Below are positions 1-8,655 of a stretch of DNA of 64,000 nt, piece by piece (position 1 is the stretch's first letter; every line of letters begins with the position of its first letter). This DNA comes from Rhizobium pisi. GTDB lineage: Bacteria > Pseudomonadota > Alphaproteobacteria > Rhizobiales > Rhizobiaceae. The stretch spans positions 62,001 through 126,000 of the forward strand of contig NZ_RJJT01000011.1 in the NCBI RefSeq assembly GCF_003938655.1, written 5' to 3'. A program made the position numbers and the translations under genes. The notes beneath the pieces are model-generated. The model did not search any database, had not been told where the DNA came from, and worked only from the letters and a program-made list of their open reading frames with translations.

Positions 1-134
1 TAAGCCGTTATAACCACTTAGTGATCGTGTCCGGACAATTATGTCTTTTTTGCGCCGCAATATAAGCGGCTCAATCAGGGCATAAAATTTGCACCCTTGC
101 CCCCCGCAACCTTGCCCAAAGTCCGGTCTCGCCC

Positions 135-1430
135 ATGAAGAAATTTTGGATCACCGTCAGCCTTATCGCAGTCGCCGCCGTCGGCCTCTGGCAATTCGGG
201 AATCTCATCCCCTATGCCTCCCGCATTCCCTACCTCTCGCAGATCATCAAGCAGCCGGCAGGCGGCAATGGCGGTGAGCAGCAGGCCCAGGCTGATCAAG
301 CTCCAGACGGCGGGCAGCATCAGGGCGGCGGCCGCAGACGCGGCGGTGGCGGTCCAACTGTCGTCAAGACAGTTGCCGCCGTGAAAACCGTGCTGCCGAC
401 GGATGTGACGGCGACCGGCTGGGCCGATGCCGATGACAACACGACCATTGCCGCGCAGGAGCAGGGCCTGATCGTCGGCATCAACGCCAAGGACGGCGCG
501 ACCGTCAAAGACGGTGACCTCATCGCCAAGCTGGACGACCGGACGGCCAAGGCTACCGTCGACAAGGACAATGCGATGATCGTGCGGGATACGGCGACCC
601 TGTCGCAAGCTGAAACCGCGCTGGTGCGCGCGCAGGATCTTTTCGACCAGAAAGCCGGAACCCAGCAGAGCCTCGACCAGGCAAGAGCCGCGCGCGACAG
701 CGCCGTAGCGACGGTTGAAGCTGATAAGGCGACACTCGCCGCGGATCAGATCATACTCGAAAACACTAGTATCCGCGCTCCCTTCGACGGCCGGCTCGGC
801 GATATCGCCGTCAGCAAGGGCGCTTTCCTCAATGCCGGCGCAGCAATCGTCACTATCGCCAAATACGATCCGATCTATGTGAAATTCCACCTGCAGGAGC
901 GCTATCTGCGCGCACTGAAGGCCGCTCTGGCAGCCGGTCCGGTCGCGGTCAGCACGGTCCCCTCTTCCACCAAGGGACAGGTCCGCAAGGGCGAGATCAG
1001 CTTCTACGACAATACGGTCGACACGGCCTCGGGCACGATCCTCGCCAAGGCGAAGTTCGAGAACGCCTCCGGTGCGCTCTGGCCCGGCCAGTCGGTCAAT
1101 ATCGTGGTGCATTTCAACAATGCGGAACAGCAGGTGGTCGTGCCGACGGTTGCCGTCAGCCCCGGTCCGGACGGTTTCTTCGCCTTCGTCGCCAAGGATG
1201 GCAAATCGCATCTGACGCCCGTCACCGTTGCCCGCGCGAATGGCGGCTTCACTGCAATTGCCTCAGGCCTTTCGGAAGGCGATCACGTCGTCGTCGAGGG
1301 CCAGGGCCAGCTCAGCGACCAGCAGGCCATCAACGAGCAGTTCGATGAAAAGACGCTTGATGTCGCGTCCGCCGAAAAGCCTCGGCAACAGCAGCAGTCC
1401 GAGACGATCGCGGTGGGAGCTGAGCAATGA
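135..1430 (+). CDS. RND efflux periplasmic adaptor (membrane fusion protein)
   Basis: This 431-residue protein is the periplasmic adaptor of a tripartite RND pump, linking the inner-membrane permease to an outer-membrane channel. Residues 5-22 form an N-terminal hydrophobic anchor. A Gly/Arg-rich linker follows (about 60-75), then a biotinyl/lipoyl-like half-motif, an alpha-helical hairpin (about 150-210), and the beta-barrel and membrane-proximal domains typical of the HlyD/AcrA family. Its TGA overlaps the ATG of the permease gene, so the two are probably translationally coupled. No outer-membrane factor gene follows, so the pump presumably borrows a TolC-like channel from elsewhere. The ribosome site before the start is weak; I chose this start because the anchor begins at once. 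The substrate cannot be read from sequence. Confidence 0.9.
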   Translation: MKKFWITVSLIAVAAVGLWQFGNLIPYASRIPYLSQIIKQPAGGNGGEQQAQADQAPDGGQHQGGGRRRGGGGPTVVKTVAAVKTVLPTDVTATGWADADDNTTIAAQEQGLIVGINAKDGATVKDGDLIAKLDDRTAKATVDKDNAMIVRDTATLSQAETALVRAQDLFDQKAGTQQSLDQARAARDSAVATVEADKATLAADQIILENTSIRAPFDGRLGDIAVSKGAFLNAGAAIVTIAKYDPIYVKFHLQERYLRALKAALAAGPVAVSTVPSSTKGQVRKGEISFYDNTVDTASGTILAKAKFENASGALWPGQSVNIVVHFNNAEQQVVVPTVAVSPGPDGFFAFVAKDGKSHLTPVTVARANGGFTAIASGLSEGDHVVVEGQGQLSDQQAINEQFDEKTLDVASAEKPRQQQQSETIAVGAEQ

Positions 1431-4400
1431 TCCCCAATTTCTGCATCCAGCGCCCCGTCGCGACGACGCTGCTTGCCATCGGCGCCATTCTGGCCGGTCT
1501 AGCCGGTTATCAGCTTGTGCCGGTCGCGGCCCTGCCGCAGGTCGATTTTCCCACAATCAACGTTTCGGCGCAGTTGAGCGGCGCCTCGCCGCAGACGATG
1601 GCGACGTCGGTCGCCACGCCGCTGATCAAGCAGTTCGAGACTATCCCCGGCATCAGCGAAATCAGCGCATCGAGCTCGCTGGGCAGCACCAGCATCGTGC
1701 TGCAGTTCGACCTCAACCGCAACATCGACGCGGCGGCAGCGGACGTGCAGGCCGCGATCTCGCATGCGACCCGGCAGCTGCCCGACAACCTGACGACGCC
1801 GCCGAGCTACCGCAAGACGAACCCGGCCGATGCGCCCGTCATGCTGCTCTCCGTGCAGAGCAACACCATGCCACGCAGCAAGCTCGACGAGATCGCCGAA
1901 GACATCATCTCGCCGTCGCTTTCCACCCTTCCCGGAGTTGCCCAGGTCAGCGTCTACGGTGCGCAGACTTATGCCGTGCGCGTCGAGGTCGATCCCAACA
2001 AGCTGCTGACCCGCGGCATCGGCATCGATACAGTCAACAAGGCGCTTGCTGCCGCCAACAGCCAGCAGCCTGTGGGAACGTTGCAGAACAATTCGCAGGC
2101 CATGACCATTACCGCGAATACGCAGCGCACCAACGCCGATCAATTCCGTTCGCTTGTCATTGCCAATCCGAATGGTGCGCCGATCCATCTCGGCGATATT
2201 GCCGATGTACAGGACAGCGTCGAGAACCAGTATACCGGCAGCTGGTATGACGGCCAGCGCGGCATCATCCTCGCCATTCAGCGTCAGCCGGATGCCAACA
2301 CCGTCGACGTCGTCGATGCGATCAACGCCAAGCTGCCGCAGCTTCACGCCGAAATCCCGCCTTCGGTCAACACCGTCGTCATGAACGACGCCGCAAAACC
2401 GATCCGCGCCGCCATTGCCGACGTGAAGTTCACGCTGCTCCTGACGATCGGCCTCGTCGTCCTCGTCATCTACCTCTTTACCGGCCACGCCACAGCGACG
2501 ATCATTCCGGGCCTTGCCGTCCCGCTGTCGCTGATCTCGACCTTCGGCATGATGTATGTGCTTGGCTACAGTATCGACAATATATCGCTGCTCGGGCTGA
2601 CGCTCGCGGTGGGGCTCGTGGTGGATGACGCGATCGTCATGCTCGAAAACATCCTGCGCCATGTCGAGGAAGGCATGCCGGTGCGGGAGGCGGCGATCAA
2701 GGGTGCGGGCGAAGTCAGCTACACCATCATTTCCATGTCGGTTTCGCTGATTGCGGTCTTCATCCCGATCCTCTTGATGGGTGGCGTCGTCGGCCGCGTG
2801 TTCAACGAATTCGGCATGGTGGTCGCCATCGCCATCATCTCGTCGGCGATCGTCTCGCTGACCGTGACGCCGATGCTCGCCTCACGTCTGTCCAACCACC
2901 AGAGCCGCCCACCGCTCCTCATCCGCATCTTCGATGCCGGCTTCGAGCGGACGCTGCGCGGCTACGACCGGGCGGTCGGCTGGTGCCTTCGTCATCGCGT
3001 GACGATCCTCGGGGTTTTCCTCGGTTCGGTGGCGCTGACGGTCTATTTCTTCATGACGTTGCCGACGAGCTTCTTCCCGCAGGAGGATATCGGCCGCCTG
3101 ACGATCAGCACCCAGGCCCGGCAGGACATTTCCTATCCCGCCATGGAGGCACTGCAGCAGCAGGCGGCAGCCGTCGTCAAGGCGAACCCGGCGATCAACC
3201 ACGTGATGTCGACGATCGGCGGCAACCCGAACAAACCGCAGAACAACGGCTCGATGTTCGTCGAACTCAAGGACAAGACGGAGCGTCCGCCGCTTGACCA
3301 GACGCTGCGCGAGCTGCGTACCGCGATCAACAAGATCCCGGGGTTGCAGGCCTTCGTGACGCCGAACCAGAGCCTGCGCTTCGGCGGCCGCCAGACCGCC
3401 AGCCAGTATCAGCTGGTGGTACAGGCGCTGAGTGCTGATCAAACCAACCTCTGGGCCGGCAAGATCCAGGCGGCGATGCGTAAGGATCGACTGTTCACCG
3501 ACGTGACGTCGGACGCCCAGAACAACGCGCTCCAGGCCAATATCGTCATCGATACGGAGCGGGCAGCCGCCTACGGGATCGATAACGGCACGCTGCGCAA
3601 AACGCTGCAGGAATCCTTCAGCGGATACTCAGCGGCGGAAATACAGTCGACCGGCGACAGCTACAACGTCATCGTCGAATACGATACGAGCAAACCCTGG
3701 GACGACCAGAAGCTCTCGGAAATCCGTGTCGCCTCGGCCAATGGCAGCCTGGTGCCGCTTTCGAACTTCGCGCACGTCCAACGCACCACCGGCCCGGTCA
3801 CCGTCAACCAGACGGGCCAGTTGGTCTCGACCACCGTTTCCTTCAACTTGCCGGAAGGCGTCTCGCTCAGCGATGCGACGGCGGCGATCGACCAGATCAA
3901 GAAGGACATCGCGACACCGACAGACGTCTTCACCTCCTATGGCGGTACGGCCGAAATCTTCCAGCAGTCTCAGGGCAACACGCCCTATCTGATCCTGGCG
4001 GCCATTCTGACGATCTATGTCGTCCTCGGCGTGCTCTATGAAAGCTTCATCCATCCGCTGACCATTCTTTCCGGTTTGCCTGCGGCGGCGTTCGGCGCGC
4101 TGCTGGCCCTGAAGATCATGGGCTTCGACCTGTCGATCATCGCCCTTATCGGGCTCCTGATGCTGATCGGCATCGTCAAGAAGAACGCGATCATGATGAT
4201 CGACGTGGCGGTGGAGACGATGCGCACGACCGGCGAAAAGGCTACGGCGGCGATCCACGAGGCCTGCGTGCGACGCTTCCGGCCGATCATGATGACGACC
4301 TTCTGCGCCCTGCTCGGCGCCCTGCCGATCGCGCTCGGCACCGGCGCAAGCTCCGAGCTGCGTCAGCCGCTCGGCATCGCGGTGGTCGGCGGCCTCATCG

Positions 4401-4543
4401 TCTCGCAGCTGCTGACGCTCTTCATCACCCCCGTCATCTTTGTCGAGATGGACCGCTTCGGCAATTTCCTCGGCCGGCTGATCGGCGAGAAGAAGGTCGA
4501 AGAACCCGAGGTGCAGGAAGCAAGGGCAATGGCCGCCGAGTGA
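1427..4543 (+). CDS. RND efflux permease, MdtB/MdtC-like (HAE1 family)
   Basis: This 1038-residue protein is the proton-driven inner-membrane permease of the pump. It shows the duplicated RND layout: a first helix near residues 10-30, a large periplasmic loop, a helix bundle around 335-480, a second loop, and a second bundle around 855-1015. The TM4 proton-relay pair is Asp400-Asp401 (VVDDAIVMLEN) and the TM10 region carries Lys918-Lys919 followed by Asn (VKKNAIMMID), a spelling I associate with MdtB/MdtC-type pumps. Length is normal for the family. The start codon overlaps the adaptor stop by four bases. Multidrug export is the family role; the actual substrate is unknown. A stable hairpin follows at 4584-4620. 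Confidence 0.93.
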   Translation: MIPNFCIQRPVATTLLAIGAILAGLAGYQLVPVAALPQVDFPTINVSAQLSGASPQTMATSVATPLIKQFETIPGISEISASSSLGSTSIVLQFDLNRNIDAAAADVQAAISHATRQLPDNLTTPPSYRKTNPADAPVMLLSVQSNTMPRSKLDEIAEDIISPSLSTLPGVAQVSVYGAQTYAVRVEVDPNKLLTRGIGIDTVNKALAAANSQQPVGTLQNNSQAMTITANTQRTNADQFRSLVIANPNGAPIHLGDIADVQDSVENQYTGSWYDGQRGIILAIQRQPDANTVDVVDAINAKLPQLHAEIPPSVNTVVMNDAAKPIRAAIADVKFTLLLTIGLVVLVIYLFTGHATATIIPGLAVPLSLISTFGMMYVLGYSIDNISLLGLTLAVGLVVDDAIVMLENILRHVEEGMPVREAAIKGAGEVSYTIISMSVSLIAVFIPILLMGGVVGRVFNEFGMVVAIAIISSAIVSLTVTPMLASRLSNHQSRPPLLIRIFDAGFERTLRGYDRAVGWCLRHRVTILGVFLGSVALTVYFFMTLPTSFFPQEDIGRLTISTQARQDISYPAMEALQQQAAAVVKANPAINHVMSTIGGNPNKPQNNGSMFVELKDKTERPPLDQTLRELRTAINKIPGLQAFVTPNQSLRFGGRQTASQYQLVVQALSADQTNLWAGKIQAAMRKDRLFTDVTSDAQNNALQANIVIDTERAAAYGIDNGTLRKTLQESFSGYSAAEIQSTGDSYNVIVEYDTSKPWDDQKLSEIRVASANGSLVPLSNFAHVQRTTGPVTVNQTGQLVSTTVSFNLPEGVSLSDATAAIDQIKKDIATPTDVFTSYGGTAEIFQQSQGNTPYLILAAILTIYVVLGVLYESFIHPLTILSGLPAAAFGALLALKIMGFDLSIIALIGLLMLIGIVKKNAIMMIDVAVETMRTTGEKATAAIHEACVRRFRPIMMTTFCALLGALPIALGTGASSELRQPLGIAVVGGLIVSQLLTLFITPVIFVEMDRFGNFLGRLIGEKKVEEPEVQEARAMAAE

Positions 4544-4583
4544 TGACGACCCTCTGAATTCGGCATTGCCGATTGCCCCTTGC

Positions 4584-4620
4584 GGCGCACTTCTTCTTCC
4601 ACCGGGAGAAGAAGTGCGCC
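4584..4620 (+). terminator. Strong stem-loop after the RND operon
   Basis: A perfect 14-bp stem (GGCGCACTTCTTCT paired with AGAAGAAGTGCGCC) encloses a 9-base loop, 41 bases after the permease stop. No T-tract follows on either side, so it may act as an RNA-stabilising 3' hairpin, a Rho-assisted terminator, or a copy of a dispersed intergenic palindrome rather than a classical intrinsic terminator. Confidence 0.5.
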
Positions 4621-4759
4621 TGCAATCACATCAACTTCCTCTCCTCTTGAATGTGTCACGCCTCTATGGCATCACCCGCCCTCCTTGATCCGGGCGTTCG
4701 CACGCCCTTGCGGAGCAACGCTCCGTCTCCAATAACAATCGACATGAAGAGGTGCGGGC

Positions 4760-6052
4760 ATGGCTCAGGCGCTGGGTTTGGACTTCGGCACGACGAATAC
4801 GGTTCTCGCCATGGCGGATGGCGGGGCGACGCGCTCGATGGCGTTCACGAGCACGGCAGGCACGGCCGACAGCATGCGCACGGCGCTGTCCTTCATGAAG
4901 GACGCGCAGCTCGGGGCTTCGGCGCTGAAGGTGGAGGCGGGCCATGCGGCGATCCGCCAGTTCATCGACAATCCCGGCGACTGCCGTTTCCTGCAGTCGA
5001 TCAAGACCTTTGCGGCAAGCGCGCTCTTCCAGGGCACAATCATCTTCGGCAAGCGGCAGAGCTTCGAAGACCTGATGGAAATCTTTATCCGGCGCCTTCG
5101 CCATTACGCAGGCGAGAGTTGGCCCGATGAGACCAGCCGCATCATCGCCGGCCGTCCGGTGCATTTCGCCGGCGCCAATCCGGACCCGGCGCTTGCGGTG
5201 CAGCGCTACAACGAGGCGCTGACGCGGTTCGGCTTTCCGGAAATTCATTATGTCTACGAGCCGGTTGCGGCCGCCTTCTACTTCGCGCAGAACCTGAAGT
5301 CCGATGCGACCGTGCTCGTCGCAGACTTCGGCGGCGGTACGACGGACTATTCGCTGATCCGCTTCGAGACCAGGGCCGGCAAACTGACGGCAACGCCGAT
5401 CGGCCATTCGGGTGTCGGTGTGGCCGGCGACCATTTCGATGCGCGCATGATCGACAACATCGTCGCGCCGCAGATCGGCAAGGGCAGCCATTTCAAGAGT
5501 TTCGACAAGGTCCTTGAGGTGCCGTCAAACTACTATGCGAGCTTCAGCCGCTGGAACCAGCTGTCGATCTTCAAGACCTCGCGGGAATTCGAGGATCTCA
5601 AGAAGCTGGTGCGCACGGCGCTGGAACCGGAGAAACTGGAAATCTTCGTCGACCTGATCGACCATGACGAGGGCTATCCGCTCTATCAGGCCGTCTCTGC
5701 AACGAAGATGGCGCTTTCCTCCGCCGAAGAGGCTCCGTTCGATTTCGCCCCACTCGGCCGCGGCGGTCGTCGCACGATCAAGCGCAGCGATTTCGAAAGC
5801 TGGATCGTCGATGACCTCGCCCGTATCGAAGGAGCGCTCGACGAAGTGCTAGACAAGACCGAGACGAAGTCTGGGGGAATCGACAAGGTGTTCCTGACCG
5901 GCGGCACCTCCTTCGTGCCGGCGGTGCGCCGGATCTTCACCGAGCGCTTCGAGCGCGGCCGGATCGAAAGCGGCGGCGAACTGCTGTCGATCGCTCACGG
6001 CCTGGCGCTGATCGGCGAGCGCGACGACATCTCGCAATGGACGGTACAATAG
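4760..6052 (+). CDS. Hsp70-family ATPase domain protein (YegD-like)
   Basis: This 430-residue protein carries the actin/Hsp70 nucleotide-binding fold and little else. Phosphate-1 motif GLDFGTTNT is at residues 6-14, phosphate-2 motif DFGGGTTD at 189-196, and the adenosine-binding motif FLTGGTSFVPAVR is near 382-394. DnaK is about 640 residues, so the substrate-binding domain and lid are absent, as in the YegD group of Hsp70-like proteins. It should bind and hydrolyse ATP in the cytoplasm; clients and partners are unknown. No DnaJ or GrpE gene is nearby. The start has an AGAGG-like ribosome site. It is followed by an imperfect hairpin and T-run, so it is probably transcribed alone. Confidence 0.85.
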   Translation: MAQALGLDFGTTNTVLAMADGGATRSMAFTSTAGTADSMRTALSFMKDAQLGASALKVEAGHAAIRQFIDNPGDCRFLQSIKTFAASALFQGTIIFGKRQSFEDLMEIFIRRLRHYAGESWPDETSRIIAGRPVHFAGANPDPALAVQRYNEALTRFGFPEIHYVYEPVAAAFYFAQNLKSDATVLVADFGGGTTDYSLIRFETRAGKLTATPIGHSGVGVAGDHFDARMIDNIVAPQIGKGSHFKSFDKVLEVPSNYYASFSRWNQLSIFKTSREFEDLKKLVRTALEPEKLEIFVDLIDHDEGYPLYQAVSATKMALSSAEEAPFDFAPLGRGGRRTIKRSDFESWIVDDLARIEGALDEVLDKTETKSGGIDKVFLTGGTSFVPAVRRIFTERFERGRIESGGELLSIAHGLALIGERDDISQWTVQ

Positions 6053-6055
6053 AAC

Positions 6056-6088
6056 GGGCAAAGGCAAGCAATATGCCGCCTGCCCTTT
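6056..6088 (+). terminator. Imperfect hairpin with short T-run after the Hsp70-like gene
   Basis: GGGCA and GGCA arms pair with TGCC and TGCCC across a short loop, with small internal mismatches, and TTT follows at once. It begins four bases after the stop codon, so it is a reasonable intrinsic terminator candidate. Confidence 0.45.
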
Positions 6089-6120
6089 CAATGCCCACTT
6101 CCCTCCGCTAGACTTGCCGC

Positions 6121-7008
6121 ATGATCTCCGCCAACGACCTTTCTCCCGCCGAGCTTGCAGCGCTTCTGCATTTCCATGCGGATGCCGGTGTGGAATGGCT
6201 GCTGGAGGAAGAGGCGATCGACCGCTTCGCCGAGTTCGAGGCGATGAAGGCTGCTCGCCGTCCGGCGACAGCGGCGCAGCAGGAGAGCCCTGTTGCAGGG
6301 GAACGTCAGATATCGCCGCGTCCGAATGCGGCGGCGCGCCCGGCTCCGGCCGAACGCGCAACCTCCGGCCCGCAACCTGCCATTCCCGACGGCGAGGCCG
6401 TGCAGCAGGCGCGTTTCGTCGCCGAAAGCGCACGATCTCTCGGCGAGCTCAAGACAGCGATCGAAGCCTTTAACGGCTGCAATCTCAAGCATAGCGCCCG
6501 CTCGACCATCTTTGCCGACGGCGATGCCGAAAGCGGCATTATGGTGATCGGTTCGGCGCCGAGCGCCGAAGATGATCGCGAAGGCACGCCCTTCTCGGGA
6601 AAATCCGGCCAATTGTTCGACAAGATGCTGGCCTCGATCGGACTGACCCGTTCGAGTGTCCTGCTGACGCAGGTCATCCCCTGGCGCCCGCCCGGCAACC
6701 GTGCGCCCTCGGCGGCGGAAATGGACATTTGCCGACCCTTCATCGAGCGGCAGATCGCACTGGCCGAACCTCGGGTCATCCTGCTGCTCGGCAATTTTTC
6801 GGCGCGCTTTTTCTTCGGGGAAAACGATACGATTCACGGCCTGCGCGGCCGCTGGAGGGAAATCGCCGTTGCGGAGCATGTCATTCCCGCAATCGCCAGC
6901 CTGCATCCTCAGGATCTGTTAACCGCACCTGTCAACAAACGGCTGGCCTGGAATGATCTGCTCGCTTTTCAGGCGAGACTTAAGTCACTCTCCCTGCTTA
7001 GAAATTAG
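6121..7008 (+). CDS. Uracil-DNA glycosylase family 4-like protein, divergent
   Basis: Residues about 115-285 of this 295-residue protein match the family 4 uracil-DNA glycosylase fold, which removes uracil from DNA at the start of base-excision repair. Family landmarks include EGTPFSGKSGQLFDKML (154-170), LLTQVIPWRPPGNRAPS (181-197), and a His-Pro at 262-263 in the C-terminal active-site loop. The first 110 residues are a helical and then low-complexity extension. Two oddities are visible. The usual GEAPG at the first motif reads GSAPS (144-148). Only two cysteines exist (Cys120 and Cys204), where the canonical [4Fe-4S] enzymes use four. It may be an alphaproteobacterial subfamily with altered activity. 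It appears monocistronic. Confidence 0.78.
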   Translation: MISANDLSPAELAALLHFHADAGVEWLLEEEAIDRFAEFEAMKAARRPATAAQQESPVAGERQISPRPNAAARPAPAERATSGPQPAIPDGEAVQQARFVAESARSLGELKTAIEAFNGCNLKHSARSTIFADGDAESGIMVIGSAPSAEDDREGTPFSGKSGQLFDKMLASIGLTRSSVLLTQVIPWRPPGNRAPSAAEMDICRPFIERQIALAEPRVILLLGNFSARFFFGENDTIHGLRGRWREIAVAEHVIPAIASLHPQDLLTAPVNKRLAWNDLLAFQARLKSLSLLRN

Positions 7009-7070
7009 CCAAAGTTGAATAATTTGTGAAACATCCTATGCGTTTTTGGAATAGCTGCATCGCGTCATGA

Positions 7071-7105
7071 TGCATTGCAAAATGCATGCTGCATTGCAAT
7101 ATAAC
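7071..7105 (+). promoter_or_regulatory. Paired TGCATTGCAA direct repeats before a TATAAC box
   Basis: Two identical 10-base copies of TGCATTGCAA begin at 7071 and 7090, 19 bases apart. An ATGCAT lies between them and TATAAC follows directly after the second. The spacing of roughly two helical turns suggests binding sites for a dimeric regulator at the promoter of the small gene at 7141. This is inference from repeat geometry. Confidence 0.35.
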
Positions 7106-7140
7106 CTTGTGTCTTGGGAGGAATCACAGGAACCAAGGCC

Positions 7141-7332
7141 ATGAACAAGCGTTTTCGTCCTATCCATTGCGGGTTTGAAACCCTCCGCCTCGCCGGCGAC
7201 CAAGTTCGCTCCACTCAGGGCTACGGCCGTTTCGGCTTTGCCACGAACGAACAGATGGTTGCCCGCGGCACCGGCGTTAGCAGCCGCATCGCGCGCCCGA
7301 CCGCCATTTTTGCGGACTTCCAGCAATATTGA
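7141..7332 (+). CDS. Small hypothetical protein (63 aa)
   Basis: A 63-codon gene encodes a basic, largely soluble peptide beginning MNKRFRPIHCGFETLRLAG with no recognisable domain, signal peptide or membrane segment. The ATG is preceded by AGGAACC at a suitable distance, with a second purine-rich GGGAGGAA further upstream. A repeat-bearing promoter-like region lies before it and a clean GC-rich hairpin follows the stop by two bases, so it looks like a self-contained transcription unit. I do not recognise the family. The unit could also be a small RNA with an incidental reading frame. Confidence 0.5.
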   Translation: MNKRFRPIHCGFETLRLAGDQVRSTQGYGRFGFATNEQMVARGTGVSSRIARPTAIFADFQQY

Positions 7333-7334
7333 GC

Positions 7335-7357
7335 GGCAGGCGCTTCGCCTGCCCTTT
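7335..7357 (+). terminator. Intrinsic terminator after the 63-aa gene
   Basis: GGCAGGCG pairs perfectly with CGCCTGCC across a three-base loop, followed by CTTT. It starts two bases after the stop codon of the small gene. Confidence 0.6.
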
Positions 7358-7377
7358 CCCGTCAAGAGTAGCCTGAA

Positions 7378-7536
7378 ATGTCCACGATCCTGATATCGCT
7401 TCTGTGCAACATCGATACGTTCGAGCACATTCGCGCAGCGGTCTGCGCCGCGCGGGAATATGAGCGCGAGCTTTCGGTCAAGCCGGCAGATGCCAGCGAG
7501 CGAATTGGCGCAGGCACTGCTGCAATCGTTCTTTGA
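7378..7536 (+). CDS. Possible small protein (52 aa)
   Basis: A 52-codon frame begins MSTILISLLCNIDTFEHIRA and ends exactly one base before the stop of the convergent gene at 7537. The product has a short hydrophobic start and a charged remainder; no family is recognised. Ribosome-site support is weak (AAGAG well upstream), and the hairpin at 7335-7357 separates it from the preceding gene, so it would need readthrough or its own promoter. I list it as possible rather than established. Confidence 0.28.
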   Translation: MSTILISLLCNIDTFEHIRAAVCAAREYERELSVKPADASERIGAGTAAIVL

Positions 7537-8409
7537 TCAGACGGTCATTTCCTCGATTTGGGCTTTCGCCCATTCGAAGGCTTCATCGACATAGGCGAAC
7601 TTGACCGCCTGCCAGGCGCAATATTCCTTTACGAAATCCCGTGATAACCAAAGGTGCGTCTTGCGCGTTTCGTCGTGCCAGGCGACGCAGCCGCGTTGCG
7701 CCGCCTTCGCCAGCAGCCGCTGTAGATGAGTGCGCGACATCATGAAATCGCTCGCGAGCGCGCGGGTTTCGACGCGCCCGACAGGAAACCTGTCCGGTTC
7801 CGCGTTTTCGATGTCCATCCGGGCCATGAAGTGGTCGACGACGAGTCCGCCGGCCTCTGTCCAGAGAAACAGCGCCACCTGCTCCGGCGGTTCGCGCCAG
7901 GCGGCATCTTCCAGGCAATGGCGAGCAATGCGCGGCTGGACGAGCTTCATCAAAGCGGGGTTTGCCTGAAAAAAAGCTGCCCTTTGACCGCCGTCGAGCA
8001 GGTCGAGCGCGGCGAGATTGGCAAGAATCCACCCGAACATCGCCTGATGGCTGACTTCGGCCGGTTCGAAATGGCGCGGCCGCCGCCGCTCGTCGCCGGG
8101 CGTGTGCACAATGAAGCGGTAGGTATGAAGTTCTTCGATGAAGGCAAGCACGGTGTTGCGGCTCGCTACCTTGTGCGCGGTGATGCGCCCGGTCAGCCGC
8201 ACGGCGGTGAAACCCGACGTCGGGTCGCGCGGATCATATTCCAGGTTAAGGGCATAGGCCGTCTGGGTCAGAAGCCAGCGCTGGTGGGAGGCGAGCAGCC
8301 GCGCCAGCCGCGGGCCGGCATCGAACATGGTACGCGTCTGCCCGGCCAAGAAGCGGATGCTCATCAGGAAGGAAGAATTCCCCGCCAATTGCTCCGCCGT
8401 GAATGCCAT
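7537..8409 (-). CDS. Hypothetical protein with C-terminal winged-helix-like region
   Basis: This 290-residue soluble protein has no signal peptide or membrane helix. The section from about residue 195 to 260 (ETRALASDFMMSRTHLQRLLAKAAQRG, then a basic beta-hairpin-like stretch) resembles a MarR-like winged helix, so a regulatory role is possible. The rest is alpha-helical and unrecognised. I preferred the ATG at 8409 because a GGAG lies about nine bases upstream; a GTG at 8424 would add five residues. It converges tail to tail with the small frame at 7378 with no spacer. No operon partner is evident. Confidence 0.6.
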   Translation of the reverse strand: MAFTAEQLAGNSSFLMSIRFLAGQTRTMFDAGPRLARLLASHQRWLLTQTAYALNLEYDPRDPTSGFTAVRLTGRITAHKVASRNTVLAFIEELHTYRFIVHTPGDERRRPRHFEPAEVSHQAMFGWILANLAALDLLDGGQRAAFFQANPALMKLVQPRIARHCLEDAAWREPPEQVALFLWTEAGGLVVDHFMARMDIENAEPDRFPVGRVETRALASDFMMSRTHLQRLLAKAAQRGCVAWHDETRKTHLWLSRDFVKEYCAWQAVKFAYVDEAFEWAKAQIEEMTV

Positions 8410-8655
8410 TATGCTTTTCTCCACCTCCGCTCGCAGGCCAGCGTTCGGAGCAGCGATGCCGGAAGCTCCCCCGGCATCAGCAGCTATTCAAACATGCACA
8501 GCTTCGAATAAATGATAGTCTCTCACGTTCAACAATCATATTTCACGGACCGGGGAAATCCCAAGAATTCACCATTCCTTTCGCTCTTTGATCGCAAGTT
8601 TCGCACCATGGCAATCCCTGGGTTAAAACCTTTTATATCATGAGCTTGCCGCCGC

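Noticed and set aside
1..134. Promoter elements before the RND operon
   Set aside because: A CATAAAAT box is present near 81-88, but I could not find a -35 box at correct spacing, and the region is too close to the window edge to judge.
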